DNA of 64,000 nucleotides from Yersinia frederiksenii ATCC 33641 (GTDB lineage Bacteria; Pseudomonadota; Gammaproteobacteria; Enterobacterales; Enterobacteriaceae), in the NCBI RefSeq assembly GCF_000754805.1, contig NZ_KN150731.1, forward strand, positions 1,649,459 to 1,713,458, given 5' to 3'. A program made the position numbers and the translations under genes. The notes beneath the pieces were generated by a model that was not told where the DNA came from, did not search any database, and was given only the letters and a program-made list of their open reading frames with translations. Positions within the stretch are counted from its first letter, which is position 1; each line of letters starts with the position of its first letter. Positions 62,772-64,000 of this stretch are shown one piece after another.

Positions 62772-63080
62772 TCAGGCATCTTCCCACAGCGGCACCAATT
62801 CAACAGGCAACTGTTCCTTATCAAATCCCTCAAACCAGTAAACTGTGCCTTTTTGCCCAACAATCGGCACTTCTCCCCAACCCGGATGAAACAATGCGCG
62901 CTCCCAGTCCGGCTTGAGACGACCACGTCGTTTAAGGCGCTCACCATTACATGCAACTGCACGTATTGAAGGAAAGTTAATAAAGAAACTTAACGACATT
63001 CCTTCTTTTTGTGCACGTCGCAATTGCCGTGAGATCCAGGCTTGGTTACGTTGGCGAAGCTTTTTTTTCATTGGCTGCAC
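62772..63080 (-). CDS. Hypothetical protein, 102 aa
   Basis: The leftward frame has a basic N-terminus (MKKKLRQRNQAWISRQLRRA from the second Met) and a compact Trp-rich C-terminus (FHPGWGEVPIVGQKGTVYWF). Frames on the other strand lack good starts. No family recognised. Confidence 0.45.
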   Translation of the reverse strand: MQPMKKKLRQRNQAWISRQLRRAQKEGMSLSFFINFPSIRAVACNGERLKRRGRLKPDWERALFHPGWGEVPIVGQKGTVYWFEGFDKEQLPVELVPLWEDA

Positions 63081-63182
63081 ATCTGCTAAGACAATTGATA
63101 AACCTAGTAATGATAGTATGTCTGGTGAGTCTCCTGATGTACTCAGTTACTCTTGCATTTATATCGCTAAATGGCCAAGTTA

Positions 63183-63722
63183 CTATAATTGCCCATAATA
63201 CCAGCGTTCGCTTGAAAACCACTCATCCGGGTCGTCACCACTATAGTAGTCAAGTGTAATACCTAATTCCTGAACCCCATCTGGAAGAATAAGCCCCCAC
63301 TCCCGGGCAAGGCTTCGTTCCCTGAGGAGTACCGATGAACCATTGTCAGAACTCCCCTCTGTAATGAAGCTTTGAAAGTATTCCTCTGAACGAAATAAAC
63401 AGACCTCACTTGTAAACATATCCGGGAGGCAAATTACGGCAGTAATTCGAGGGATATCATCGCAATCTGCTGTGGCGAGCATCAAGTTGGAACAGGCATT
63501 GATCATGGCTTGCGCACACTTTGCCTTAACTTTCTGCTTGCTGTATTTTCCTTGAACAAGATTAATTTCTACAGGTATCTTGTAATTCCAGTAATGTTGC
63601 TCTTCCGGAAAAACGGCACGAACTGGGTTATGAAAAGTTTCAGACCAACGGTTAAGTGATTTTATACGACGGGGAATGTTTCGTATTTTGGTGCGGTTAT
63701 CCCTACATAATCGCCTGCTCAT
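63183..63722 (-). CDS. DUF3916-like protein, 179 aa
   Basis: KIRNIPRRIKSLNRWSETFH, YWNYKIPVEINLVQGKYSKQ, then ITAVICLPDMFTSEVCLF follow the DUF3916 pattern, small proteins of accessory loci that I would compare with immunity proteins. It ends with an acidic YYSGDDPDEWFSSERW. Function not established. Confidence 0.6.
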   Translation of the reverse strand: MSRRLCRDNRTKIRNIPRRIKSLNRWSETFHNPVRAVFPEEQHYWNYKIPVEINLVQGKYSKQKVKAKCAQAMINACSNLMLATADCDDIPRITAVICLPDMFTSEVCLFRSEEYFQSFITEGSSDNGSSVLLRERSLAREWGLILPDGVQELGITLDYYSGDDPDEWFSSERWYYGQL

Positions 63723-63810
63723 ATTTTTTAACTTCCTGCTTGTTCAGTTGGCTATAGCGTTGGTCGAAAATAACTTCACTGTAATCTAGCGGCATATTTT
63801 GCACAAGAAT

Positions 63811-63973
63811 GTCCACTGTTCGCTCATAACTGACAGTCAGGCTTAATCGTACCTTGCTACAGAATACAACCCGAACGGATTAAACGTATCGAAATTTTTA
63901 CGAATGGTTCCGAATTAGCTGTTAACTATATGAATTTAAAGGCTAGGGAAGTAAGGCAATGAAACGTGTTTTT
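63811..63973 (+). repeat. 163-bp direct repeat, right copy
   Basis: Gapless match to 46037-46199 with scattered substitutions, including the dispersed unit, CAGTCAGGCTTAATCGTA and ATGAATTTAAAGGCTAGGGA. In the left copy an attachment core follows 62 bases later; here that position falls beyond the window. Confidence 0.8.
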
Positions 63974-64000
63974 GAGGTGGTTTTTATTTAATTATTTGAT

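Noticed and set aside
62687..63259. Several overlapping frames on both strands besides 62772-63080
   Set aside because: Poor starts and no family pattern; considered shadows.
1..64000. CRISPR arrays, tRNA and rRNA genes
   Set aside because: I found no regularly spaced short repeats with unique spacers and no convincing tRNA cloverleaf or rRNA segment, including next to the attachment cores.

Overview
The window looks like an enterobacterial chromosome, most probably a Yersinia. This is an inference from moderate G+C, a near-canonical enterobacterial NrdA N-terminus, a YnfC-like lipoprotein remnant, repeated IS110-family copies, and intergenic repeats of a type I associate with Yersinia. Almost everything is mobile: one large, apparently complete-to-the-right contractile-tailed prophage, followed by a patchwork of prophage remnants, defence genes and cargo.

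Prophage A (1 to about 39-46 kb; its left end lies outside the window). A leftward early operon (1-3164) holds a recombination protein and small accessory genes. A short CI-type repressor (3349-3819) faces a Cro/YdaS-like gene across an operator region with three related 15-bp sites and a strong rightward promoter. Rightward early genes follow: YdaT-like, O-like and P-like replication genes with iteron-like repeats, DUF1367, YbcO/DUF1364 and antiterminator Q. Next come a leftward stand-alone NrdA ATP-cone gene, a late terminator, and a pinholin / SAR-endolysin / Rz / Rz1 lysis cassette. A cargo block encodes an ADP-ribosyltransferase-like protein, a PD-(D/E)XK-like protein and an orphan. A DNA-modification pair (ParB-like plus Mom-like) leads into packaging. 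Head and tail genes run continuously from 15.6 to 38.8 kb: TerS, TerL, DUF1073 portal, MuF, protease with an internal scaffold start, cement, DUF2184 capsid, connectors, DUF3383 sheath, tube, a -1 frameshifted tail chaperone, tape measure with muramidase, baseplate, fibre and Tfa. Two cargo insertions interrupt this operon: an M29-peptidase-like gene with a 79-aa partner between terS and terL, and a DUF4041/T5orf172 coiled-coil protein between the chaperone and the tape measure.

Right arm and defence cluster (38.9-46 kb). A HEPN-like gene and a truncated IS110-family transposase are followed by a complete retron-Ec78-type system (promoter, msr-msd RNA, reverse transcriptase, PtuA ATPase, PtuB HNH nuclease) and a Shedu nuclease gene.

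Element B (46.26-59.7 kb) is bounded by two identical copies of a 25-bp sequence beginning GGAATCGTATTCGGTC. Each copy lies next to the 3' end of a broken tyrosine integrase gene, as expected for attachment sites of tandemly integrated elements. Inside are podovirus-type internal virion protein genes, a YnfC-like pseudogene, a Rha-type regulator with a structured leader, a truncated large polyvalent virion protein, small lipoprotein and membrane genes, the HEPN defence gene apeA, and a TetR / aldehyde dehydrogenase / Rossmann oxidoreductase cassette.

Element C (59.7 kb to the window end) carries an acyltransferase-3 gene probably used for surface polysaccharide acetylation, a second IS110 remnant, and DUF6678- and DUF3916-like genes. 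A 163-bp sequence near its right end matches the one just left of the first attachment core, so a third core is predicted just beyond base 64000.

Family names come from recognising sequence patterns by eye. No database search was run.
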